A DNA stretch of 64,000 bases, from positions 71,638,799-71,702,798 of the forward strand of contig CM043952.1 in the NCBI GenBank assembly GCA_014529385.2, given 5' to 3'. Every line of letters begins with the position of its first letter. The stretch's first letter is position 1. Positions 55,528 to 64,000 of this stretch are shown one piece after another. Under the pieces are notes generated by a model, which was given only the letters and a program-made list of their open reading frames with translations, ran no database searches and was not told the DNA's origin. The stretch comes from Adiantum capillus-veneris (taxonomy: Eukaryota > Streptophyta > Polypodiopsida > Polypodiales > Pteridaceae). The position numbers were made by a program, and so were the translations under genes.

Positions 55528-55760
55528 AACAAAAACAAAAACGCACACACACATACATAAACAAAGAATGCACACACACATTGAGAGAGGAAAAGAGAGA
55601 GAGAGCATGCATAAACAAAAAACGCACGCATTGAGAGAGAAAAAGAGAGAGAGAACATGCATAAACAAAAAACGCACACATTGAGAGAGGAAAAGAGAGA
55701 GAAAACATGCATACGATCCAAAAAAACGCACACACATTGAGAGAGAAAGAGAGAGAAACT
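55313..55760 (+). repeat. CT/CA/GA repeats and minisatellite of CACTA-2
   Basis: The counterpart of 9540-10016 with shorter runs: CT 55313-55334, CA 55347-55379, GA 55494-55523, and about four 45-bp units from 55570. Confidence 0.85.
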
Positions 55761-56111
55761 AATTTAACGTCGTAGGAAACTAATTAAAATTAAAAGACCT
55801 AAAGATCTAGCCGATGAGGAGTTGAACTCAAGACCTATTATTCAAGAGGGAAATGGCATAATCAATCTATCATACTTGGCATGGGTGATAGAAAGGTTAT
55901 ACCATTTATCTCTTTTTATTGGCACACACATCCACACACGCGCACACACACAAGAAGAAGAGAGTTATAATGTCGTAGGAAACTATCTTAAAAGACGTTA
56001 AAGATTAGGTTATATGTAGACTTACATTAAATTAGATTTAGGTTTATTTTTAACTAGATTTACATTTATTTACGCTAGATTTAGATTTACGTTATATTAG
56101 ATTAGATTTAG

Positions 56112-56474
56112 GTCTCCATAGACTGCGATGCCTGCATGAAGCGGGTGAAGAAAGCCCTCAATGGAATATAGGGTATTGCTGCCTTCACTCATGGTGGGCT
56201 CCGTTGATCCAAAAGTACTGGTGAAATGTCTTCAGAAGATAGGGAAGAAGGTGGATCTTCAGGGCGGCAAGAGTCACTACATCCCCGACACAATGACCAT
56301 CTAGACAACCTCTAGTCATTCAACAACAACTTCAAAGTTAGTAACAAGAGCAAGAACGGTCTAAAGGGCCAATTGCTGTCGTCAGATGTGGATGGAGATG
56401 AGGCAGCGTCACCGCCGGAAGTTAACTCTCACATCTTTAGTGATGAGAATGCCAACTCTTGCCGAGTTATGTGA
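56112..56474 (+). pseudogene. Captured HIPP fragment, CACTA-2 copy
   Basis: Same segment as 10376-10735, with the DCDACMKRVKKALNGI metal site, a shared TAG near the middle of the HMA domain, small indels (+1 near 56195, +2 near 56287) that cancel, and the same NANSCRVM-stop CaaX end (TGA 56472-56474). The shared stop shows it was already dead when the copies separated. Confidence 0.72.
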
Positions 56475-57057
56475 AAAATTATGTGTTAAATCAGTTTTAA
56501 GGTTCTTATAATCCCTGCTAGTTTAGTTCTTTGTTTTTAATATAACATAATTTACGTTAGATTTAGATTTATGTTATATTAGATTAGACTTAGGTTTATT
56601 TAGGTTTACCCACACACACACACAAGAAGAAGAGAGTTTTAACGTCGTAGGAAACTATCCCAAAAGACGTTAAAGATTAGGTTAGATGTAGACTTAGGTT
56701 AAATTAGATTTAGGTTTATTATTAGTTAGATTTACGTTTATTTAGGTTTACGCTTATTTACGTTAGATCGAGTCCACGCAAGAATTACTTACGGTTTAGG
56801 GTTTAGAGTTAGACGAACAGTGAAAAGATCTACTGTGAAAAGATGTTAAGATGCGGTGAAGTGCTACAGCTAGAGAAGAGGCAAAGGGGTTTTGTCCACT
56901 ACATACAGTATCATGTAGACGTGGGTGTGTAGATTTCTTGTACCCACAAATATAGGTATTGGCCAATAAAGACGAGATTATAACCCGGTGGTTCTGATCT
57001 CCGTGCACCTCTAGACCGAGGTGTGCGGGGATTGGACATGACTAGAGAATGTGAGGT

Positions 57058-57097
<40 letters not shown>

Positions 57098-57159
57098 GAC
57101 GAAGAATGCCAATAGAATATTAAATTTGTTGTCCAGGTTATAAGTTTTTTATCCTCATT

Positions 57160-60100
57160 ATGAGTAGTGACGAGGATGTGGGACCGTCCAACCGAAACAT
57201 CTATCTCTCAACGAGGGTCTTATGTCCTTGTAATCAATGCAAGCATGCTGTGCGACAGACAAGACGTGTTTCTTTGCAGCACGTTCGCGAATTTGGCGAG
57301 TTCGATCCATCTATTATAGATCGAGTTGTTGCCAATTATAACTCATCGGACTCTGACGCTGGCCAACAAACAGCAATCTTGCAACCCAATAGACGTGTTC
57401 GCAGGCGCTTTGGTCAAGCAGCATATGTGAGGCCACAAGATGTAGCCTCTGACAACTCAAGGGATGATCATGCAGAGCACATTCCCAACGAGGCAATGTT
57501 TGAGCCCGAGATTGATGAAATGATCGAGACGATCATGGATTCAGAAAGGCTTATCTATGATGATATGAAAAGTGAAGCCGATACGCGATTGTATAATGGA
57601 GCACGTATGTCTAGATTGAAAGCACTCCTGGTTCTTCTCAACATGCAGGCAAAGTTTGGATGGAGTGACACTAGCATCACAGCGCTTTTCAGGTGATCTA
57701 TTACAATTAGTTTACTTTAATAAAACTCTAGATGTATAATGATCTGATAGATTTTTACACGACTGTATCATATTTTTATGTTGTGTAGATTGCTGAAAGA
57801 GCACATACTACCAGCTGACAATGTGATGCCAGATTCCCAAGATGAAGCAAGAAAGATTTTGTGAAACTTGGGGATGGATTACAATTCTATCCATGCTTGT
57901 CCTAATGATTGCATTCTTTTCAGAGGGGAATACATAGACATGGAGAAGTGTCCGAAATGTGATTCCGAAAGATATCGAGTAGATCTGCACGGGACAAAAA
58001 TTCCACAAAAGGTTTTGCGACATTTTCCTCTGCTTCCTCGCATCAAGCATTTCTTCGAATGTAAGTCCATGGCCGCCCTAGCATCATGGCATGAGGAGAA
58101 TAAATCTTCGGATGGTGTGCTACGAATTCTTGCAGATTGCGCAGCCTAGAAACATATAGATGGAACATGGTCGGATTTTGCCTGGGAAGCTCGAAATTTG
58201 CGCTTAGGCCTGGCTATGGATGGCGTAAATCCATTTGGTCAAAGATCAACATCTTACAGTGTATGGCCCGTTGTCATCGTCAACTACAACATTCCCCCGT
58301 GGTTGACTACGAAGAAGGGGCACCTATGGCTAAGCTTGATTGTCCCAGGGCGATATAAAGTGGGGAATATGGATGTGTATCTTCGTCCACTATTGGAAGA
58401 GCTACAACAATTGTGGATTGGCATAGAGGTGGTGGATATGAGCCGACACACAGGACGACAGAATGCTTTGATCAGAGGCATTCTAATGTGGACCATGCAT
58501 GACTATCCCGGGCTAACAGAATGCTCAGGTGATCTATTGACACTCCTCACTCAGACACTGTAAATCTTGTTTTTCCCATAGTTGATCTATTATCATGTGT
58601 ATACATGCAGGGCTTCAAACAAGCGGATACAGAGCATGTGTCACATGTGGACCTGGACTGAATGCACGTAGGGCACCCTCACTGAAGAAGCAAATCTACG
58701 AAGGTCATCAAGCGTATCTTCCAGAGAATCATGTGTTACGCGATGGCTTTTTGGGAAGAGAGCCACCAAGGATGTCTGCACAAGCATGGTTAGAGCAAAA
58801 GGAGATGTGCGATGACGGATTTCCTCCAGGGATGAAGAGACTATCTCTATGGTACGAGTTACCATACTGGCCCCGACTCATGATCAATCACTTGCTCGAT
58901 CCAATGCACATATTCAAGAATGTGGGTAATCTACTATGGGACCATCTAACCGGCAAGAAAGATACTTTGGGAGCCAGAGTTGACCTTAGAAATGTGGATC
59001 GTATGGAGCAATATTGGCCGCAAACAGCGTCTGATGGATCGATAAAACTCCCTAAAGCACCATGGATTTTCACAGGAGCCCAAGAACGCAAAGTAAAAGA
59101 GACCATTCGATCTTTGCGGACCCCCACTGGCGTAATGCACTCGCTCCAAACGTGTTTTACTAAAGAAGGAAAGCTTACCGGTTTGAAGTCACACGATTGG
59201 CATAAAATGTGTCAGGTACGTTCATAGTGGACTTTAATATCATTGCATAAAATGTGGACTTTAATATCATTGCTGCACATACTTTACAGTTTATTTTACC
59301 GGTTGCCATTGAGGGATGTTTGTCTCTCGACATCCGTAACACAATCTACAAACTTGCAAAGCTGGTGCAATGGATCTCACAAAAGGAGATCAATGTAGAC
59401 TCCATACCATTCACCAAACTAAATGCTGCGGAGCTTGTATGCATGTTTGAGAAACATTTTCCTACTACAATGCTAACCATTCAAGTGCATCTTCTTGTTC
59501 ACATAGTTGATGAGGTGGAAATAGCTAGCACAGTTCATTCCAGATGGATGTTCTTCTTAGAAAGTTTCATGAAAACGCTTAAGGGATATGTGCGTCAAAA
59601 GGCACGTCCGGAGGGTAGCATGGCAGAAGGTTGGTTGGTATCAGAGTCCCTAGTGTACATTGGAGAGTGGCTAGACGGATTTGATAAAGCCAGGGACACG
59701 CTATGGCGAACCATAGATGATGAGCGCATATCTGGGATTGTCATGTGCAATCTCGGTGTTGAGAAGAAGATGACGGAAGATCTAGAGGCTAAAATCAACC
59801 GATTTTGCATGCTTCACAATCCAGTGATGCAAAAGTGGATTTCACAATATGAGGATGCAAAGCAAGAGCGACAAAGGGCACTAATCGAGTGGAGACGGGG
59901 AAGACGACCACCGATGCACTATCCAACGGTTCTGGAGAGCCTACCAACGTTCATGAGCTTAAGATGGTTTCACAACCAATTGAAAAGCGCACAACAATGC
60001 GGTGACGAAGTGACTGAGGAAGAGTGGGAGTACTCTCGGGGTTGCGCGACCAAGGTAAGTTTGCAATGTACGACGAGCAAGTGACTTTATTTATAAACAT

Positions 60101-60446
60101 TTGAACGGCCACTCATAATCTTTGTTCATTGTAGTATAAGTCATACACAACAACATGGTGTAAAGGTCGACATTTTCGGGTGGAACGAATCGACAAAAAG
60201 CGTTTTACTCAAGATTGTGGAATCATGGCAAAATTTGAACAGTCTAGTCGACGACGTTCCTCTGATGCAGATCCTGTGGTGGCGGAACTCACTTACTTCG
60301 GCACACTGCACGAGATTTTGAGGATCGATTACAGAGGATTTTTTGTCGACTTGTTCGACGTGCAATGGTTCAAGATAATCATGGAGGGTCGCAACGCTAC
60401 TGTGCGTAGAGGAGAGTCTGGTTTTCTTGAGGTGGATTCTACTAAG
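57160..60446 (+). pseudogene. TNP2-type transposase, nearly complete (CACTA-2)
   Basis: Exons 57160-57692, 57789-58528, 58611-59215, 59290-60054 and 60135-60446, all with GT..AG borders and matching phases. Order: CPCNQC segment; LLNMQAKFGWSDTS; SIHACPNDCILFRGEY, CPKCDSERYRVD; WLTTKKGHLWLSLI; ILMWTMHDYPG; YRACVTCGPG; LPYWPRLMINHLLDPMHIFKNV; GLKSHDWHKMCQ; ILPVAIEGCLSLDIRNTIYK; TIQVHLLVHIVDEV..HSRWMFFLESFMKTLKGYVR and RPEGSMAEGWLVSE (DUF4218); DUF4216 start. This is the tnp2 transposase that moves CACTA elements. Two stops, TGA 57862-57864 and TAG 58147-58149 (Trp in CACTA-4), plus loss of the C-terminus at 60446, inactivate it. Confidence 0.9.
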
Positions 60447-61227
60447 ACTTCAGCGGCGGCATCATCATGGATGATGACGGCAAGAAGGTGATCTCGCGCA
60501 TGCGTGGTCTTTGCTCTAAGCTGTTTAGACACTACATACTAAACAAATGGAGTGAAGTACCAAATGATTTAAAAAACAGAGTCATCAGCATACTTCATGA
60601 TGAGTTTCCCGTTCCAACACGGGATCAGCGCTTCAATGAAGACCTGATGAAGATTCGAATGCGCGAATACTGCAAACACAAGCGTTCCGAAGTACAAAAA
60701 GCAATCAAGAATGGGTGGAACAGGCCAGTGTGGCTGGCCAAAGAAGATTGGAAGAATGCGAAGAAAGCAGCACGCGAGAATCCCGACAAGTGGAAGGAAC
60801 AAAAGGATGCAGCCAGAGCGCGAGTAGAGGGAGGGAGCTCGCACCACTTGGGGAGCGGTGGATGGGCATCATTTGAGGCCGATTTTGTAAGTGTTTTCAC
60901 ATTGCTCTTTATGTTCGATAGTTTAGGGTTTATGAGTTTTTTAATTCTAACATAATGAAATCTTTGTATGTTTTGACAGTGGTCGATAACACGACGTGAT
61001 CCCACACCGTACGAGCGCGAGTACGCAGGCAGGAAGGGCTTAAACGCCCTGATGGACATTCTCAGTTCTCGCGGCGGCATGGTTAGTATTAGGGTTTACT
61101 CTTTTTTATTTTTTGTATTGTTTTATAAATATCGTTATATGTTTATACTTACTGAAAGCTGTCTTATTGTCTTTTTTTGCAGAATCCGACAGATACGCCG
61201 CTTGGAGACGATGAGACATCTGACTAG
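60447..61227 (+). pseudogene. Second CACTA gene, 5'-deleted and fused (CACTA-2)
   Basis: Exons 60447-60886, 60980-61081 and 61183-61227 match 23137-23910 of CACTA-1: MDDDGKKVISRMRGLCSKLF, SEVPNDLKNRVISILHDEFP, WNRPVWLAKEDWKNAKKAAR, GSSHHLGSGGWASFEADF, RDPTPYEREYAGRKGLNALM, ending LGDDETSD-stop (TAG 61225-61227). Its Pro-rich N-terminal part is gone and the join to TNP2 is out of frame. The remaining exons are otherwise open, so its C-terminal domain is better preserved than its start. Confidence 0.78.
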
Positions 61228-61346
61228 ACGACGTTAGTTTAGCCGTAGCTAGATAGCATTAGTTTAGGGTTTCTCATAGCTTATGTATCATGAGACGGAT
61301 TTTATACGTCTTTTTGAACCATGTATATTATTACATTTGTCACCGT

Positions 61347-61573
61347 TGTTACCATATACATGTGGTAGTGATGTGTGTGAACACACTAGGACTGCCGGGG
61401 CATTTTTTCCCTCTTTAGGAGGTTTTTTCCCCCGTGCATTGTATATATGCCCATCACTCTAGGGCTATCTATCTTTCCATTGCACACTAAGTAACATACT
61501 CTCTATTGTGTGCCTTGAGCTTCCTTCGTCTTCTCCAAGCTGTGTATGTTTCTCTGCAACCCTAATTCCAACA
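61347..61573 (+). repeat. 5' LTR of the copia-2 element
   Basis: TGTT...AACA ends form a short inverted repeat. A short length of 227 bp is usual for copia. The preceding CACTA-2 sequence matches CACTA-1 up to about 61345 (TTGTCACCG). Confidence 0.88.
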
Positions 61574-61575
61574 AT

Positions 61576-61590
61576 TGGTATCAGAGCAGG
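61576..61590 (+). promoter_or_regulatory. Primer-binding site, initiator Met tRNA
   Basis: TGGTATCAGAGCAGG, the standard plant copia primer site, two bases after the LTR. Confidence 0.9.
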
Positions 61591-61935
61591 TCACATCCTC
61601 CCAGGCTTAGTCGCCAGCTGCTCCAGCACACGCCTGCTCACTTTCTCCGATTTCAGTGAGCTTTGGCGAGCGTTCGCAGGTCGACAAATATTTTGGGAGA
61701 GCTCAAAGAGCATGGTCTGCTCAAAATTTTGATTTGGGCTCATTTCGGCCTCCGTTTCCACTACAAGCAGTACTACACAGGCTATTTCATCATTTTGTGT
61801 AGATTTTCTGTCAGTGTCGTTTTTTGCATAACAGGTGCCTTATAGTCTTCTACGGTTTGTGCTATATAGCACAAGTTGTTCCCGCTCCATTTCTCCTGTT
61901 TTCGGGCAGTTTTCACATCAGGTGCAGCATTTACC

Positions 61936-64000
61936 ATGGCTGACAACAACAACACAGATGTGTTCAAGATGTTTGCTGCTGAGGACAGGTTGGATGGGGA
62001 CAACTACCCTATGTGGGCTTATATGATGGAACATGTTCTTGTGTCAGAAGGTGTTTGGAACATTGTGCAGGGCATTGATGTACGTCCTGGTTCTGAAGAT
62101 GTAGGCGATGTTGAGGATGTTGCAGGTCTTGCTGCAAGGATTGCAGCTGTTAGAGTTGTTTTGCCTATGGCAGAACAAGCTCGTTGGGATGTTAAGGATG
62201 CGCAGGACCATGCATTGATTGCGTTGTCTGTGAAGCGCACCATTATTCCTCACATCCGTTCAGCAAAATCTGCAAAACAGGCTTGGGATATTCTAGCAGG
62301 TCTTTATGCAAGCCGCAATGAGGCTAAAATTGCTTTGCTGCGTAAAGAGCTAGAGTCGAAGATTATGCATGAGGAAGATGATATGGACACTTTCCTTGCT
62401 AGTGTCAAGCATATCAATGAGCAACTCATTTCTGCAGGTGAAGTCATTTCGGAGAGTTCCCTTGTGCAGACTGTTCTTGATGCCTTACCAGATTCCTACC
62501 AGACTTTTGCTAGTACTTGGAGACTCATGACCCAAGGAAATCCTGAAGTTGTCAAGTTTGATGCATTATGCACATTTCTGTTGCAAGAGTCACTTTCTAG
62601 AAAAAACAGGACTAGGCAGCGTGCAGTTGAACAGGCTTTTATTGCTTCTCAAAGAAAGGGTGGTAACAGTAATGCAGCCACTTCTTATGGTTCTGCTGCG
62701 AGTAGCAAAAATTCTGTTCCTAATGCTTCTTGTGGCAGCACTTCGTCTGGCAATTCTGGTGATAAGGGCAAAAAGAAGATGCGTTGCCATTATTGTAAAG
62801 CCAATGATCACTTGATCAAGTCGTGTCCTAAGTTGAAGGCCAAAGAGGCTAAGAAGAAAGAGGGTGGTTCCACTGCAAATGCTGGTTCCACTACAAATGC
62901 AGCCATTGTTGAGTCTTCTATGAAAGGAGATTGTGATGCTGATGTTGATGCAGAATGGGCTTTTAGCGCAGAGTGCACTTACAATCCTGCTGTCCATGAT
63001 GCATGCTTGTCAGTTGCTGCAGATTCACATTTGTGGTATTTCGATAGTGGTGCTACAAGGCACATTACCTCACATCGTGAATTGTTTACCTCTATCGAGT
63101 CTGTCCCTCATGGGAATTCAGTCACTTGTGCCAACAACGCCTCTTATCCAGTTCAGGGAGTTGGAAAGATTGTGCTCAGTGCTGTTAATGACAGTTCCTT
63201 CACACTTGTTGATGCACTTTATGTACCTGGGATCAAGAAGAATCTCTTATCTGTATCCGCACTTGCTAGACTTGGACTTGTAGTCAAATTTGTGGATGAC
63301 AGATGTACAGTTCATGATCTCAGTTTTGGTGATGAAATTGTTGCATCTTGGCTTTTGTGCCGTGGGCTGTATAAGCTCACTTTGTATGACAAGTGTGGAC
63401 AAAATTTTGCAAATACTGTTGCAGATTCAAGGGCTATTTCAGATGCAAAACTTTGGCATGCACGTTTTGGTCATCTGAATTTTGCTAGTTTGCTACGTTT
63501 GCAGAAATCTGATATGGTTGCTTCTTTGCCGCCTCTTGAAGCACTTGTCAAACATGTTTGTGAAGGCTGTATTCTGGGTAAAATGCAGCGTTCTAAGTTT
63601 CTAAAGGATGGTTCAGTTAGGGCCACATGCAGGTTGCAGCTTGTGCATAGTGATGTTTGTGGGCCCATGCAAACTCCGTCCTTGGGCAATTACCTATACT
63701 TCGTGACTTTCATTGATGATTACTCCAGGCATGCATGGGTATTTCCGCTTAAAGCGAAGTTCAAAGTTTTTATGTGCTTCAAACAATTTTTGGCTATGGC
63801 TGAAAATGTCTCAAAATGTACTATGGGCACCCTCCGTTCCGATCGAGGGGGGGAGTATATGTCTCATGAATTTAATGCATTTCTGGCTAGTCGTGGGATA
63901 AAACACCAATGTACAGTGCCTTATACACCTCAGCAAAATGGTGTTGCTGAGAGGAAAAACAGGTCACTAACGGAAATGGCACGATGTATGGTCAAAAGTC
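61936..64000 (+). CDS. copia Gag-Pol polyprotein, partial (688 codons)
   Basis: ATG at 61936 (MADNNNTDVFKMFAAEDRLD). The frame has no stop and runs past the window. Gag/UBN2 domain at about residues 10-220 (YPMWAYMMEHVLVSEGVW, LDALPDSYQTFAS), knuckle CHYCKANDHLIKSC near 280 (CX2CX4HX4C), protease WYFDSGATRHIT near 368 (catalytic DSGA intact), GAG-pre-integrase with LWHARFGHLN and CEGCILGK (HHCC zinc site), then the integrase core: D in LVHSDVCGPMQ, D in RSDRGGEYM, E in NGVAERKNRS. All three catalytic acids are kept. Gag forms the particle and integrase inserts the cDNA. RT and RNase H should follow downstream. The single-frame, stop-free state suggests a recent, possibly active insertion. Confidence 0.93.
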   Translation, partial: MADNNNTDVFKMFAAEDRLDGDNYPMWAYMMEHVLVSEGVWNIVQGIDVRPGSEDVGDVEDVAGLAARIAAVRVVLPMAEQARWDVKDAQDHALIALSVKRTIIPHIRSAKSAKQAWDILAGLYASRNEAKIALLRKELESKIMHEEDDMDTFLASVKHINEQLISAGEVISESSLVQTVLDALPDSYQTFASTWRLMTQGNPEVVKFDALCTFLLQESLSRKNRTRQRAVEQAFIASQRKGGNSNAATSYGSAASSKNSVPNASCGSTSSGNSGDKGKKKMRCHYCKANDHLIKSCPKLKAKEAKKKEGGSTANAGSTTNAAIVESSMKGDCDADVDAEWAFSAECTYNPAVHDACLSVAADSHLWYFDSGATRHITSHRELFTSIESVPHGNSVTCANNASYPVQGVGKIVLSAVNDSSFTLVDALYVPGIKKNLLSVSALARLGLVVKFVDDRCTVHDLSFGDEIVASWLLCRGLYKLTLYDKCGQNFANTVADSRAISDAKLWHARFGHLNFASLLRLQKSDMVASLPPLEALVKHVCEGCILGKMQRSKFLKDGSVRATCRLQLVHSDVCGPMQTPSLGNYLYFVTFIDDYSRHAWVFPLKAKFKVFMCFKQFLAMAENVSKCTMGTLRSDRGGEYMSHEFNAFLASRGIKHQCTVPYTPQQNGVAERKNRSLTEMARCMVKS

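Larger units (their letters stand above)
55088..61346 (+). mobile_element. CACTA-2, 3' part cut by a copia element
   Basis: Starts CACTACAAGAGGCTATTCAT as CACTA-1 does. It shares the palindrome, minisatellite, captured HIPP fragment, TNP2 and second gene. It lacks a TNP2/second-gene junction region: the DUF4216 exon runs directly into the second gene at about 60446. The copia-2 LTR interrupts its 3' untranslated region at 61347, and the 3' terminus is beyond the window. Confidence 0.9.
61347..64000 (+). mobile_element. Ty1/copia element, 5' part, apparently intact
   Basis: 5' LTR 61347-61573 (TGTTACC...CCAACA, 227 bp, TATATA at about 61441), primer site TGGTATCAGAGCAGG from 61576 (initiator Met tRNA), leader 61590-61935, then a single open gag-pol frame to the window end. 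It interrupts CACTA-2. No lesions seen. Confidence 0.92.

Noticed and set aside
62549-63901. Frame-2 and minus-strand ORFs at the right end
   Set aside because: Shadows of the open copia gag-pol frame starting at 61936, whose motifs and catalytic residues are continuous.

Overview
The window is plant nuclear DNA made almost entirely of nested, mostly decayed transposable elements. The evidence is: LTR retrotransposons of plant type (Ty1/copia with an initiator-Met-tRNA primer site; Ty3/gypsy with a Tat-type second RNase H), CACTA (En/Spm) transposons with TNP2 and PF03004-type genes, a hAT relic, pentatricopeptide-repeat (PPR) debris, a chloroplast-type ribosomal protein L31 relic, and a plant C2H2 zinc-finger gene. 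The PPR wording, the many long GA/CA microsatellites and an unusual Ty3 pol lineage make me lean weakly towards a seed-free vascular plant such as a fern. That is inference only.

Layout, left to right. 1-3287: 3' half of a dead Tat-type gypsy element and its 1.6-kb LTR. 3288-3512: inverted integrase scrap. 3513-4990: deleted copia-like TR-GAG element. 4990-5868: 3' end of a second CACTA family with a perfect hairpin. 5869-7270: PPR pseudogene. 7540-9382 and 24561-28800: a hAT-related locus split by CACTA-1 (9383-24560, TSD gag). CACTA-1 itself carries an 8.9-kb LTR retrotransposon (13317-22234, TSD aaaat) that encodes only Gag and protease. The hAT gene is also split by a 1.9-kb TR-GAG element (25525-27403, TSD taagc). 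28805-30762: gag relic of a Ty3 family, cut by CACTA-3 (minus strand, 30763 to about 45054). CACTA-3 holds a 2.4-kb mini LTR element full of tandem repeats (31744-34163, TSD aaata) and a 9.1-kb gypsy element (35173-44309).

From about 34672 to 54360 there is a tandem duplication. The right copy (47757-54360) lacks the gypsy insertion but keeps an L31 relic and an intact C2H2 gene. The left copy lost those in a 2.7-kb deletion sealed with filler DNA. 54732-55087 is a third partial copy of a SINE-rich unit, into which CACTA-2 (55088 onward) inserted. CACTA-2 is cut at 61347 by a young, apparently intact Ty1/copia element whose gag-pol frame runs off the window.

The best candidate host-type gene is the two-exon C2H2 gene at 50448-51805. 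The most distinctive items are the Gag-protease-only retrotransposon, a metal-binding HIPP-type gene fragment captured inside the CACTA family with its CaaX end preserved, the tandem-repeat-filled mini LTR element, and the duplication/filler history. Most proteins here are broken. The open frames are the C2H2 gene, the two Gag/Pro ORFs and the terminal copia polyprotein. All family assignments come from reading motifs by eye; no database search was run.
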